Below, in pieces: positions 1 to 8,643 of a stretch of DNA of 64,000 nucleotides (position 1 is its first letter; each line of letters starts with the position of its first letter). Source of the DNA: Zhihengliuella flava (lineage in GTDB: Bacteria > Actinomycetota > Actinomycetes > Actinomycetales > Micrococcaceae). A model generated the notes under the pieces. The model was given only the letters and a program-made list of their open reading frames with translations. It searched no databases and was not told the origin of the DNA. The position numbers and the translations under genes were made by a program. Where the stretch lies: positions 1,302,001 to 1,366,000 of the forward strand of contig NZ_JADOTZ010000001.1 in NCBI RefSeq assembly GCF_015751895.1, in the 5' to 3' direction.

Positions 1-724
1 GCACCAGCGCGTACAGCGTCGGGTAGAGCCCGCCAGCCTGAGCCTGATAGATGCTGCGGCCGAGCCCGGGGGCGCCGCCGAGCAGGCCGGCGACCACCAC
101 GATGATGAGCGAGGCGGGAGCGGAGACGCGCACCGCGGTGCCGATGAACGCCGTCGCACTGGGCAGCACAACCCGCCACAGCGTCTCCGGGCCGCCCATT
201 CCGTAGGAGCGGGCGGTGGCCAGGGCCACCGGGTCCGCGTCCCGCACACCGGCGATCGCCTGGATGGACACGGTGAGCAGGCACCCGGCGACCACGAGGA
301 AGAGGGCCATCTGCGAGGTGGGGCCGAACACCATGACCGCCAGCGGCAGGATGACGATCGGCGGGATCGGCTTGAGGAACTCGGTGATCGCCAGCGTCGC
401 CGCCCACACGGGCTCAAACATGCCGATCAGCACGCCCAAGATCACCCCGCCGACGACGGCGAGCGCGAGGCCCGCCGCGGCGCTGGCCACGGTGATCCCG
501 GTCTGGACCCAGAACTCCTCGGTGCCGAACAGGCTCACCAGCGCGCCGAGCGTGTCCGTGACCGTGGGCAGCCCGGTGCCGAAGGCCCCGGAGGCGGCGG
601 CGAGCTGCCACGCGCCCAGGAGGATCAGGGCCCCGGCGGCGCCGAGGACGGCCTGCGCGGCCGGGGTCTCGACGTCGATCCTCCGGGCCGGCGCGTTACG
701 GTGCGTCGTAGATGAGGTTGTCAT
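1..724 (-). CDS. ABC transporter permease, SsuC/TauC type (partial, C-terminus beyond window)
   Basis: Inner-membrane permease of a nitrate/sulfonate/taurine-type ABC importer. The reverse strand translates without stops from an ATG at 724 (MTTSSTTHRNAPARR...) to the window edge. It has an N-terminal hydrophobic helix and the binding-protein-dependent permease loop around the residues DADPVALATARSYGMGG, which matches the EAA signature that contacts the ATPase. The start overlaps the 3' end of the binding-protein gene by 29 nt and is preceded by GGAG, so the two are translationally coupled. The ATPase would be expected beyond the left edge. The substrate cannot be deduced; the linked amidohydrolase suggests an amide- or N-containing organic compound (inference). 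Confidence 0.85.
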   Translation of the reverse strand, partial: MTTSSTTHRNAPARRIDVETPAAQAVLGAAGALILLGAWQLAAASGAFGTGLPTVTDTLGALVSLFGTEEFWVQTGITVASAAAGLALAVVGGVILGVLIGMFEPVWAATLAITEFLKPIPPIVILPLAVMVFGPTSQMALFLVVAGCLLTVSIQAIAGVRDADPVALATARSYGMGGPETLWRVVLPSATAFIGTAVRVSAPASLIIVVVAGLLGGAPGLGRSIYQAQAGGLYPTLYALV

Positions 725-1682
725 CCAACTCCACCTCCGACTCCAGGTAGCCCAGCTCCACGAGCGAGGTGTTGACGGCGGAGATGCTCTCCTCGGTCAC
801 CTCGGTGGGCCAGTAGGTGTCCGCGCCGGCCTCGATCACCGCGCGGTCCACCTTGGTCAGCTCGGCGGCCTTGTCCAGGGCCTCTTCAAAGTTGTTGTTG
901 GCGTACTCGTTGGACTTGTTGATGGCCCGGACGAATCCGGCGGCGGCCTCCGGGTTGTCCTCGGCGAAGGAGCCGGACGCGACCCACAGGCCGACGGCGC
1001 CGGGGCCGAAGAACTCGACGCCGGGGGACGCGATGAGCTGGTGGCCGGACTCGGCGGCGTTGCTGGTGAACGGGGAGACCAGGCCGGCGGCGTCGATGCG
1101 CCCCTGCTCCAGCGACTGCAGGGCCGAGGAGAAGTCCAGGACCATCCAGTTCACGGTGGAGGGGTCCCCGCCGGCGTTCTGGATGGAGTTGGCGATGGTC
1201 ACCTCCAGCTGGGCGTTGCGGGCCGGGACCGCGACGGACTTGCCTTCCAGATCCGCCGCGGATTCGATCCCGCTGTCCGCCGCCGCGTAGAGCCCCGTGT
1301 CATCCACCTGGCTCTTGTCCTCCATGTCCGCCGCGTCAGCCGGGTAGCCGTCCGCGGCGGCGAGGATCTGCAGGTCCACGCTCTGGGAGAGCCCGTTGAG
1401 CAGCGGGATGGACGGGGTGTAGGTGATGTCCATTTGGCCGCTCTGGGCGGCGGCGATGCCGGCGGGCGGGTTGGCCACCACGCTGGTTTCGATCTGGAGT
1501 CCTTCTTCCTCGAAGTACCCCTGCTCGACGCCGAGGGCAATCGCCGCATCGGAGCCAATACCAATGGTGCCGACACTCAGCGTGGTCATTTCTCCCTCAG
1601 CGGCTGGCTCGTCCGCTCCGCAGGCCGTCAGTGCTGCGCCGAGGGCGAGGACTGAACCGAGGGCCACAATGCGCTTGTTCAT
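696..1682 (-). CDS. ABC transporter substrate-binding lipoprotein, SsuA/NMT1 type
   Basis: Extracytoplasmic solute-binding lipoprotein of 328 aa feeding the permease encoded next to it. The N-terminus has a lipoprotein signal peptide ending in LTAC (lipidated Cys21). The mature part has NMT1/SsuA-like features: a GIGSDAAIALG start, GYFEEEGLQIE, and QSGQMDITYTPSIPLL. I chose the ATG at 1682, preceded by GGAGAA, rather than an upstream in-frame ATG at 1748, because it gives a clean signal peptide and does not run into the amidohydrolase gene. Gene order amidohydrolase, binding protein, permease on one strand suggests one operon. Family members bind sulfonates, nitrate, pyrimidine precursors or aromatic compounds; which applies here is unknown. 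Confidence 0.88.
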   Translation of the reverse strand: MNKRIVALGSVLALGAALTACGADEPAAEGEMTTLSVGTIGIGSDAAIALGVEQGYFEEEGLQIETSVVANPPAGIAAAQSGQMDITYTPSIPLLNGLSQSVDLQILAAADGYPADAADMEDKSQVDDTGLYAAADSGIESAADLEGKSVAVPARNAQLEVTIANSIQNAGGDPSTVNWMVLDFSSALQSLEQGRIDAAGLVSPFTSNAAESGHQLIASPGVEFFGPGAVGLWVASGSFAEDNPEAAAGFVRAINKSNEYANNNFEEALDKAAELTKVDRAVIEAGADTYWPTEVTEESISAVNTSLVELGYLESEVELDDNLIYDAP

Positions 1683-1698
1683 GTTCTTCTCCAATGGG

Positions 1699-3432
1699 TC
1701 AATCGTGCGTGTGATGGGTGGTTGAGTGCCGGTAGACGATGCGTCCACCGGAGACGGTGAGGGCCGTGGGATTGTCCAAGAGGTCCCGCGGGTCCTCGGG
1801 CAACGGCCGGGTCAGGACGCAGAGGTCGGCGAGCTGGCCGACGGCGACCTGGCCCTTGTCCGCCTCCGCGTGGTCTTGCCAGGCCGGCGTGCCGGTCATG
1901 AGGGCCAGCGCGGTGCGCAGCGGGATGCGCTCGGCGTCCTCGGCTCCCGGGCCGGCGGTGGTGTCCCGGGTGGCGGCCGCGATGACGCTGTGGCGCCAAT
2001 CGGGTGAGGTGACCGGCGCGTCGGAGGCGATGTTGGCTGGCAGGCCCGCCTCCAGCGCGCTGGCCAGAGGTTGGTGCCGGGTGAAGCGGTCCTCGCCGAG
2101 CACGCCGAGCATGAGGGCGCCGGCGGCGGCGCGGATGGCCGGGTTGGTGCTGTAGCCGATCCCGTGCTCGCCGAGGCGGGCCATAGCGGCGTCGTCCGTG
2201 AACGCCCCGTGGATCACGTAGTGCCGGCCGTCGCGCGGATCGGCGGCCTGGGCGGCCACGATCGCGTCGACGACGGCGGCGGTGGCCGCGTCCCCGGTGG
2301 CGTGCACGCCGACTTGGAGGCCGGCGGAGTGCACGGCGGAAATGATCCCGTTCAGCTCGGCCACGCGCGCGTCGTCGTCGTCACCCTGAATCACCAGCTG
2401 GCCGTGCTGATGCCCGCAGGGGGTTTGGTAGGTGTCGCTCATCCAGGCGCTGCCGGAGCGCGGGGTGCCGTCCGCGAACACCTTGACGCCGCCGATGCGC
2501 AGCTGCAGCGGGTCGATGTTCCGCCCGTCCAGCAACCGGGGCAAGCCCGAGGCCAGTCCCTCCCGGGTGGCCTCCGCGGAGGCGCCGCCGGTGCCGCTGA
2601 ACAGCAGCAAGGCGGTGATGCGCAGCGTCAGCTCGCCCGCCTCGGCGAGGTCCGCGAGCAGCTCGAGCGAGGCGTCCGTGCACGCCCCGCTGAGCAGGCT
2701 GGAGCCGGCCGGGCCCAGCCCGGGCTCGGTGAGGGAGGTGATGCCCATGGCGTGCAGGTCCGCTTGATGCCGCAGCACCGCGTCCTTGACCAGGGCCCGC
2801 GGCAGGGGCGGCAGGGCGTCCCCGGCCAGCGACATGGCCGCGTCCGCGAAGTGGCCGTTGGCGCGCCCCGCGTCGTCGCGGGAGACGGTGCCGCCCACCA
2901 CGTCCGGCGTCGTATACAAGTCCAGCTGTTCCATGGCCGCCCCGTTGAGCAGCAGCTGGTGGCCGGTTTGATCGTAGGCGGCCACGGGCACGTCCGGGCG
3001 GGCGGTCGCGAAGAACTCCGCTCCCCCGTCGCCCAAGACGGCCGCGTCCCAGCCGTGGGCGCGGATCCAGCCGTCGTCGCCCGGCTCATACGTGTTCAGG
3101 AGCTCGACGACGCCGGCCCACGTGGTGGCCGTACCGAGCGGCGCGAGGCCGTAGCGGGCGACGGCGCTGGCGACGAAGTGCAGGTGGCCGTCGTTCAGGC
3201 CGGGCAGGATGGCCCCGCCGCGGGCATCGATGATCTCGGTGGCGTCGCCAGCGAGCGCTAGGACCTCCGCGCCACCGACGGCGACGATGCGGTCCCCGGC
3301 GACGGCCACCGTGCTGGCCTCCGGGGCATCACCTGCTTCCGTCACGGCCCCATAGCCGCCGGCCGCTGCGGGCACCGGGAGCACCGGGACGTGACCGCCG
3401 GTGATGATGAGCTCTGGCGTAGCAACGTGCAT
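1699..3432 (-). CDS. Amidohydrolase family protein, YtcJ-like (Amidohydro_3)
   Basis: Metal-dependent hydrolase of 577 aa from the YtcJ branch of the amidohydrolase superfamily, probably cytoplasmic. Visible metal-site motifs are NDGHLHFVAS (HxH), KVFADGTPRSGSAWM in the middle, GVHATGDAA (His) and IASDAPV (Asp). The small beta-sandwich that wraps the barrel is formed by the N-terminal (IVAVGGAEV) and C-terminal (LADLCVLT) parts. The ATG at 3432 is preceded by AAGGAGGAG, so an upstream in-frame start at 3471 is rejected. It is first in an apparent operon with the ABC importer, so it probably processes the imported substrate (inference). YtcJ proteins are usually annotated only as predicted hydrolases, and no substrate can be named. 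Confidence 0.87.
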   Translation of the reverse strand: MHVATPELIITGGHVPVLPVPAAAGGYGAVTEAGDAPEASTVAVAGDRIVAVGGAEVLALAGDATEIIDARGGAILPGLNDGHLHFVASAVARYGLAPLGTATTWAGVVELLNTYEPGDDGWIRAHGWDAAVLGDGGAEFFATARPDVPVAAYDQTGHQLLLNGAAMEQLDLYTTPDVVGGTVSRDDAGRANGHFADAAMSLAGDALPPLPRALVKDAVLRHQADLHAMGITSLTEPGLGPAGSSLLSGACTDASLELLADLAEAGELTLRITALLLFSGTGGASAEATREGLASGLPRLLDGRNIDPLQLRIGGVKVFADGTPRSGSAWMSDTYQTPCGHQHGQLVIQGDDDDARVAELNGIISAVHSAGLQVGVHATGDAATAAVVDAIVAAQAADPRDGRHYVIHGAFTDDAAMARLGEHGIGYSTNPAIRAAAGALMLGVLGEDRFTRHQPLASALEAGLPANIASDAPVTSPDWRHSVIAAATRDTTAGPGAEDAERIPLRTALALMTGTPAWQDHAEADKGQVAVGQLADLCVLTRPLPEDPRDLLDNPTALTVSGGRIVYRHSTTHHTHD

Positions 3433-3489
3433 GCGCTTCTCCTCCTTGACGAGTGGTGTGACTGCCACCACACTCTTGAGTATGTCGCA

Positions 3490-3536
3490 TGACTAAGTCA
3501 CTTGACCAGCTTTTGTGAGAAGATTTTTAAGCTCAC
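3490..3536. promoter_or_regulatory. Candidate operators in the amidohydrolase/TetR divergent region
   Basis: The gap between the divergent genes holds a perfect 11-bp palindrome TGACTAAGTCA (3490-3500) and an inverted repeat GTGAG...CTCAC (3515-3519 and 3532-3536). Either could bind the adjacent TetR-type repressor; this is inference from position and symmetry only. Confidence 0.4.
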
Positions 3537-3633
3537 ACCGTGAAATCCCCGTCATACCGGGGTAGGCGCGCACCGATGCGGCCCGAAATACGCGGACGCA
3601 TAGGATTGGGTGGCCGAAGAGAAGGAGAGAGTT

Positions 3634-4254
3634 GTGGGTAGGGTTTCCGCTGCCGACCGCAGCCAACAGTTCGTCGAAGCCGCCGCGCGGGTCATCGCCC
3701 GCGAGGGCGTCACGGCTGCCACCACACGGCGCATCGCGCAGGAGGCGGACGCTCCCCTCGCCGCCCTGCACTACTGCTTCCGCAGCAAGGATGACCTGCT
3801 GCTGGAGGTGTACCACCACCTCAGCCGGGACTACGTCCGCCAGTTGGATCCGCTCCCCGCCGAGGCCGGATTGCACGAGGCCGTCAGCCTGCACATGCGC
3901 CGCATCTGGAAGCGCATGCTCGCCTCCCCGCACGAGCAGATCACCACGTTTGAGCTGCTGCTGCGCGGTCAGCGCATTACGGACGAGAAGGAGCGGGAGG
4001 CCGCCCTGGCCGTCAATCGGCAGATGTATGACGCGTGGATTAGCTCCACCGCCTCCATTTTCGACGCCGGCGCCCGGCACTCGGGCATCACCCCCGCCAC
4101 GGACACCACGGTGGCCGCCCGCTTCGCCGTGGCCGGCATTGACGGCATCAGCATCCAGCACTTTTCCGACCCGGATGAGGAACGTTCCTGGCAGATGATC
4201 GACGAGCTCATCGAGTCCCTGCAGGCGCTCCTGCGCCCCCGCGACGACGCCTGA
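3634..4254 (+). CDS. TetR/AcrR family transcriptional regulator
   Basis: DNA-binding regulator of 206 aa, divergent from the amidohydrolase/ABC operon that it probably represses. The N-terminal TetR helix-turn-helix is clear: QQFVEAAARVIAREG, then TAATTRRIAQEADAP and LHYCFRSKDDLLLEVY. The remaining about 140 residues form the variable ligand-binding half. I placed the start at the GTG at 3634, because AGGAG lies six bases upstream. The next in-frame GTG at 3610 has no comparable site. The ligand is unknown but could be the substrate or product of the neighbouring hydrolase. Confidence 0.85.
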   Translation: MGRVSAADRSQQFVEAAARVIAREGVTAATTRRIAQEADAPLAALHYCFRSKDDLLLEVYHHLSRDYVRQLDPLPAEAGLHEAVSLHMRRIWKRMLASPHEQITTFELLLRGQRITDEKEREAALAVNRQMYDAWISSTASIFDAGARHSGITPATDTTVAARFAVAGIDGISIQHFSDPDEERSWQMIDELIESLQALLRPRDDA

Positions 4255-4296
4255 GCGCGGACGGGGGCGCAGCCCAGAGGCGGTCGGCGGCCCCGG

Positions 4297-5250
4297 CTAG
4301 AGCGCCACGGTGCGGAACCCGCAGTTCCCCGAGGAGGACTCCGCCGTATTCGCCGAGCGCGCCGCCACCCGGTACCGGTGGCAGTACGAGTCGTGGCACA
4401 GGTAGGAGCCGCCGCGCATAACGCGCCCCGTCCCGAAGGAGGGCCCCGGCGGGTTCTGGACCGGGGAAATCTTGTAGTACTTGGGCATGAACCAGTCGGC
4501 GCACCATTCCCAGACGTTGCCCGCCACCTCATAGAGCCCGTAGCCGTTGGCCGGGAAGGACCGCACGGGCGCGGTGCCCGCAAACCCATCCCCCGCGGTG
4601 TTGCGGGTGGGAAACTCGCCTTGGAAAATATTGCAGCGGTGCTGGCCGCCGGGCGTCAGCTCGTCGCCCCACGCGAAGCGCGCCTGCTCGAGGCCGCCGC
4701 GGGCGGCGTACTCCCATTCGGCCTCCGTGGGCAGCCGGCGGCCGGCCCAGCGGCAGTAGGCCAACGCGTCGTCGTAGGACACGTGCACCACCGGGTGATC
4801 CGGGATCTGCTCCCACGAGGAGTCCGGGCCGGTGGGGTGCGCCCAATCCGCGCCGAGGACGTTGAGCCACCACGGCGCCCCCGCGGCTGAACCGGCCACG
4901 GCCGCCGCGTCCGCCGTGGAGAGGAGGTGGAACACGGCCGAGGAACCGTAGCGCTCCGCGTCGGTGCGGAAGCCGGTCTCCGTCACGAACCGCGCAAACA
5001 TCGCGTTCGTCACCGCGGTGGCATCCATCCGGAAGGCGTCCACTTCGACCGGGTGCACCGGCGTCTCGCCATCGCTGGCGTACCCCTCACCGAACGGGTC
5101 CCCCATGAGGAAACGCCCCCCAGCGAGCGCGACGTCGTCGTGCACCGCAGCGCCCTGGGTCCCGGGTGCGTCCGGGCCGGGCTCCGGCGTGCCAGCGGCG
5201 GACGCGGCGTCGCGGGACGGAGTGCAGCAGCTGTGCTTCGGCTCATCCAT
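4297..5250 (-). CDS. Formylglycine-generating enzyme (sulfatase-modifying factor)
   Basis: Copper-dependent oxidase of 317 aa that converts a Cys in the CxPxR motif of type I sulfatases to C-alpha-formylglycine. It carries the FGE fold motifs: FLMGDPFGEGY near residue 50, PVVHVSYDDALAYCRWAGRRLPTEAEWE, GNVWEWCADWF and MRGGSYLCHDSYCHRYRVAAR. The two cysteines of that last motif (Cys285 and Cys290, CX4C) correspond to the copper-binding catalytic pair of actinobacterial FGE, so this is a true FGE and not one of the many FGE-like proteins lacking it. No type I sulfatase is visible in the window, so the client must be elsewhere. The gene stands alone between TetR and an M50-like gene on opposite or separated units. 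Confidence 0.93.
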   Translation of the reverse strand: MDEPKHSCCTPSRDAASAAGTPEPGPDAPGTQGAAVHDDVALAGGRFLMGDPFGEGYASDGETPVHPVEVDAFRMDATAVTNAMFARFVTETGFRTDAERYGSSAVFHLLSTADAAAVAGSAAGAPWWLNVLGADWAHPTGPDSSWEQIPDHPVVHVSYDDALAYCRWAGRRLPTEAEWEYAARGGLEQARFAWGDELTPGGQHRCNIFQGEFPTRNTAGDGFAGTAPVRSFPANGYGLYEVAGNVWEWCADWFMPKYYKISPVQNPPGPSFGTGRVMRGGSYLCHDSYCHRYRVAARSANTAESSSGNCGFRTVAL

Positions 5251-5306
5251 GCTGCCAGTCTAGGGCCGGCCGCGGCCCGCCTCAGGCCGGCGACGCCCGC
5301 CCAACG

Positions 5307-6041
5307 TCAGGTAAGCCCGGCAATCCGCAACAGGCTATGACCCGCCCAGAACGCGCCGCCCCAGATCACCAGGGCGAACCCGGCAAGCCATACAACGGAG
5401 GGCACCCCGCTGGCCGCGCGGAGCAGGTAGGCGTCCGAGGTGGCGCGGTACCGGCCGCGCACGTGGACGGAGACCACCTTGAACCAATCCCGCACCGAGC
5501 CCACGCACAGCCCGATCCCGAGCACCAACACCGCCAGGGAGACGATCCACGCCGCGCCCCACACCACGAGGGCCTGGGCCGCGGCGGCGCACGCCACGGC
5601 CACCACCGCGCCGGTGAGGTTGCGGATAAACACGAGGGAGACCAGCAGCACGAGCGCCCCGATGGACAGGGCCGCGGACGCCCACCCGGCCGCGGCGGCC
5701 CATACCATCGCCGCGCCCGCGATCGCCGGGGCGGGGTACCCCCAGAACCCCGCCCAGATCTGCGAGGCCCGGCCCCGGCCGGCGCTGATCATCTCCCCGG
5801 AATGGTCCAGCCGCAGGCGGATCCCGCGGACCAGCCGCCCGGTGGTCAGGGCGGCGACGGCGTGGCCGAGCTCGTGCACGTACGTCACGTAGAGCCCAAA
5901 GAAGCGCCAGGTGAGGCGCGGGATGGAAACCGCGACGGCGGCGGCGAGCACCAACAGCACCACAAGCGGTTCCAGCGTCAGCGGCTCGGCCCGGGTAAAG
6001 CCGTCCAGGATGGCATCCCACCACCGCGAAATCTGAGTCAT
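5307..6041 (-). CDS. M50B-like membrane metalloprotease family protein
   Basis: Integral membrane protein of 244 aa with the zinc protease motif HELGH (His56, Glu57, His60) at the end of a hydrophobic helix, followed by a GxxVRGIRL-type strand and by five to six further hydrophobic segments. This is the layout of the M50B-like family common in actinobacteria, whose substrates are mostly unknown. I set the start at the ATG at 6041; longer forms beginning at 6125 would overlap the divergent glutaminase gene. No strong ribosome-binding site precedes 6041, so the GTG at 6044 or a leaderless start are alternatives. Its promoter shares about 70 bp with glsA. Confidence 0.8.
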   Translation of the reverse strand: MTQISRWWDAILDGFTRAEPLTLEPLVVLLVLAAAVAVSIPRLTWRFFGLYVTYVHELGHAVAALTTGRLVRGIRLRLDHSGEMISAGRGRASQIWAGFWGYPAPAIAGAAMVWAAAAGWASAALSIGALVLLVSLVFIRNLTGAVVAVACAAAAQALVVWGAAWIVSLAVLVLGIGLCVGSVRDWFKVVSVHVRGRYRATSDAYLLRAASGVPSVVWLAGFALVIWGGAFWAGHSLLRIAGLT

Positions 6042-6111
6042 CACAGAGTGAGCGTAACCAATCCCGCTGTGCTGGCCCGCGCACGGCCGCGCCGGGCAGT
6101 AGGCTCGGCAC

Positions 6112-7911
6112 ATGCGCTCACCCATTGAGGACTACCTGCAGGCGCTCCACGACGAGCTGACGGAGCTGACGGACGGGCGGCCGTTCCAGAACATCCCGGC
6201 CATGGCCGAAGCCAATCCGGACGCGTTCGCCATCTGCCTCGCCACCGTGGACGGGCACGTGTACGAGGTGGGCGACTCGCGGGAAGAATTCACCATCCAG
6301 TCCATCTCCAAGCCCTTCACCTACGGGCTGGCGCTCGAGGATCACGGGCAGGGCGCGGTGGATCAGAAGATCGACGTCGAGCCCTCCGGCGACGCGTTCA
6401 ATGAGATCTCCCTAGCCCGGGACACGGGCCGCCCCGCCAACCCCATGATCAACGCCGGAGCCATCGCCGCCACGTCCCTCATCAAGGGCTCGGGCGGCCG
6501 GGACGGCTTCGCCCGCATCCTCGACCTGCACGCCCGGTTCGCGGGCCGGCAGTTGAGCGTCTCGGAGCGCGTCTACGCCTCGGAGGCCGCCACGGGATAC
6601 CGGAACCGAGCGCTGGCGGACCTGTTGCGCAGCTTCGACATCATCGAGGATGATCCGGCCCACCCGGTGGAGAACTACTTCCGCCAGTGCTCCATCCGGG
6701 TCAACGCCCGGGACCTCGCGCTCATGGGCGCCACCCTCGCCAACGGCGGGCGGCAGCCGGTCACGGGCGAACAGGTGGTGGAGATGGACACGGTCCAGCG
6801 GATGCTCTCCGTCATGCTCACGTGCGGCATGTACGACGACGCCGGCGCGTGGACCAGCGCCGTCGGCCTCCCCGCCAAATCCGGGGTGGGCGGCGGCCTC
6901 ATGGCCGTGCTGCCGGGGCAGCTGGCCATCTCCGTGTATTCGCCGCCGCTGGATGAGCACGGGTCCTCGGTGCGCGGGATCGCGGCCACCCGGCGGATCG
7001 CCTCGGAAATGAGTCTGCACTTCGTTCAGGCGGCCCGGATCGGCCGTTCCGTCATCCGGGAGCATTACCCGATCACGGAGTCCCCGTCCGGGGTGCGCCG
7101 GAACCAGGAGGCTACGGACGTGCTGGCCCAGCACGGGCACCGGGCCCAGCTGGTGCAGTTGCACGGTGACCTCCTCTTCGCCGGCGCGGAGTCGGCGGCC
7201 CGGCACATCAGCGCGCTCGACGAGGAGGTGGAGATCCTCCTGCTGGACGTGCGCCGGGTGGACGAGGTCAACAAGGTGGCGCTGCGCATCATGGAGCAGC
7301 TGCGGGACCGGTTCGAGGCGGACGGACGGCAGCTGGCGGTGATTGATTCGGGCGGGCGGCTCGCCGAGGTGCTCGAGGACGGCCCCACCCCCGTGTTCCC
7401 GGGCAGCACGGAGGCCATCGAGTGGGCAGAGGAGCGGCTGATCCGCGCCTATGGCCGGCGCGGCCTCATCCCGCGCACGGCCACCTTGGCCGAGTTCGCG
7501 GCGCTGGCGCCGCTGACGGAGGAGGAGGTCAGCGCGCTGGATGCGCACATGGAGGATGTGGAGTACGACGACGGCGACCTGATCCGGCGTTCCGGCCAGA
7601 AGTTCGGCGGGATCTACTTCATCACCTCCGGTGTGGTGGCCTCCAGCACCCTGCACGACGGGCACCGGGTCCGCTACGCGACGCTAGGCCCGGGCATGAC
7701 GTTCGGGGAGATCGCCCTCGGCGGCGGCGCGCCCGTCCGGGTCCGGGCCAAGGGGCCCGTGCGGCTGCGGCTACTGACCACAGAGGCGATCGAACGCATC
7801 GAGCGGAACGAGCCGTCCCTGGCGCTGGCCTTGTGGAAGGCGGTGGCCACGGACGCCTACGCGCGGGTGGAGCAGAACCTGCAGGAGGTGGCGGTCCGCG
7901 TCCGGATCTAG
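6112..7911 (+). CDS. glsA: Glutaminase A fused to STAS and cyclic-nucleotide-binding domains
   Basis: Enzyme of 599 aa that hydrolyses glutamine to glutamate and ammonia. Residues 1 to about 310 are a beta-lactamase-fold glutaminase with the Ser-x-x-Lys catalytic dyad in SISK (Ser64, Lys67), followed by GxPxNPMINAGAI and the KSGVGGG motif. Residues about 335-440 form a STAS domain (VQLHGDLLFAGAE, LLDVRRVDEVNK). Residues about 465-590 form a Crp-like cNMP-binding beta-roll (DGDLIRRSGQKFGGIYFITSG, GPGMTFGEIALGGG). There is no helix-turn-helix, so the cNMP domain is presumably an allosteric sensor and not a DNA-binding regulator (inference). The three-domain architecture is known in actinobacteria. 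The gene is monocistronic, divergent from the M50 gene. Confidence 0.92.
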   Translation: MRSPIEDYLQALHDELTELTDGRPFQNIPAMAEANPDAFAICLATVDGHVYEVGDSREEFTIQSISKPFTYGLALEDHGQGAVDQKIDVEPSGDAFNEISLARDTGRPANPMINAGAIAATSLIKGSGGRDGFARILDLHARFAGRQLSVSERVYASEAATGYRNRALADLLRSFDIIEDDPAHPVENYFRQCSIRVNARDLALMGATLANGGRQPVTGEQVVEMDTVQRMLSVMLTCGMYDDAGAWTSAVGLPAKSGVGGGLMAVLPGQLAISVYSPPLDEHGSSVRGIAATRRIASEMSLHFVQAARIGRSVIREHYPITESPSGVRRNQEATDVLAQHGHRAQLVQLHGDLLFAGAESAARHISALDEEVEILLLDVRRVDEVNKVALRIMEQLRDRFEADGRQLAVIDSGGRLAEVLEDGPTPVFPGSTEAIEWAEERLIRAYGRRGLIPRTATLAEFAALAPLTEEEVSALDAHMEDVEYDDGDLIRRSGQKFGGIYFITSGVVASSTLHDGHRVRYATLGPGMTFGEIALGGGAPVRVRAKGPVRLRLLTTEAIERIERNEPSLALALWKAVATDAYARVEQNLQEVAVRVRI

Positions 7912-7923
7912 GACGGGGGCGCG

Positions 7924-8583
7924 TTAGCCGACCCGCAGGCCCAGCTGGGCGGCGAGGGCCGGGGCCAGGTCCTGCAGCTGGAACTCGTCGATGGTGGCTC
8001 CGGCCAACCCGGAGAGCCCGGAGATCGCCCGCAGCTCGGCACCGCGCAGGTCCACGTCCGTCATCCGCGCCTGGTCCACGGTCAGCGTGTCGATGCGGCA
8101 ATCGCTGAACCGCACCCGCTCCAGCCGCGCCCCGGAGAGGTCGAGGTCCCCGAGCACGAGGCCGCGCAGCTCCACGTCCCGCAGGCGCGCGTGGCGGAGG
8201 TTAACGAAGTCCAGCTTGCCGCCGTCGAACACGGTGGCTCGGAGGCTGGCCCCGGCCAAATCCGCCGAGCCGATGCGGGCGCCCGTCAGCGCCGTGTTGG
8301 TCCACGCCGAGTCGGGGGCCTCCAGCGTGGGGGCCTGCAGTTCCGCGATGCGGCAGTCCGTGAAGGCCGCCCGCGTCAGGGCTGCCCCGGCCAGGCGCAC
8401 CCGGCGGAACGTGCAGCCCGTATACACGGTGTCCTCCAGGTCCACGCCCGCGGCGTCCTGATCCGCGAACCCGAGGTCCTCCGCGCGGCCGTCCAGATCC
8501 AGCGCCGCGAGGTCGCCGGTCTCGCCCGGATCGACGTCGGCAAAGGCGGGCAGGCGCGGGGGCTTCGGGGCGGCGGAAGTCAT
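7924..8583 (-). CDS. Pentapeptide repeat protein
   Basis: Soluble protein of 219 aa built from A(D/N)LxX repeats in its middle and C-terminal parts (for example AGAALTRAAFTDCRI, IGSADLAGASLRATVF, LRHARLRDVELRGLVLGDLDLSGARLE given here in pieces). Such repeats fold into a right-handed quadrilateral beta-helix. Some members mimic DNA and protect gyrase from quinolones or toxins (Qnr, MfpA), but many have no known role; nothing here proves gyrase binding. It converges on glsA with a 12-nt gap and has its own start at 8583, divergent from the PH-domain gene. Confidence 0.85.
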   Translation of the reverse strand: MTSAAPKPPRLPAFADVDPGETGDLAALDLDGRAEDLGFADQDAAGVDLEDTVYTGCTFRRVRLAGAALTRAAFTDCRIAELQAPTLEAPDSAWTNTALTGARIGSADLAGASLRATVFDGGKLDFVNLRHARLRDVELRGLVLGDLDLSGARLERVRFSDCRIDTLTVDQARMTDVDLRGAELRAISGLSGLAGATIDEFQLQDLAPALAAQLGLRVG

Positions 8584-8643
8584 ACGGCCAGACTATCGGG
8601 CACGCGGGGCCAACCTGTGGGTCCCGCGGTCTACCGTGGGCTC

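Noticed and set aside
2071-3261. Long open frame on the + strand opposite the amidohydrolase gene
   Set aside because: Arg/Gly/Val-rich composition typical of the antisense of GC-rich coding DNA, no motif, and the opposite strand encodes a clear amidohydrolase. The same applies to the other long antisense frames in the window.
7924-8583. Qnr/MfpA-type quinolone resistance protein
   Set aside because: Pentapeptide repeats alone do not show gyrase protection, and the Qnr loops cannot be recognised.
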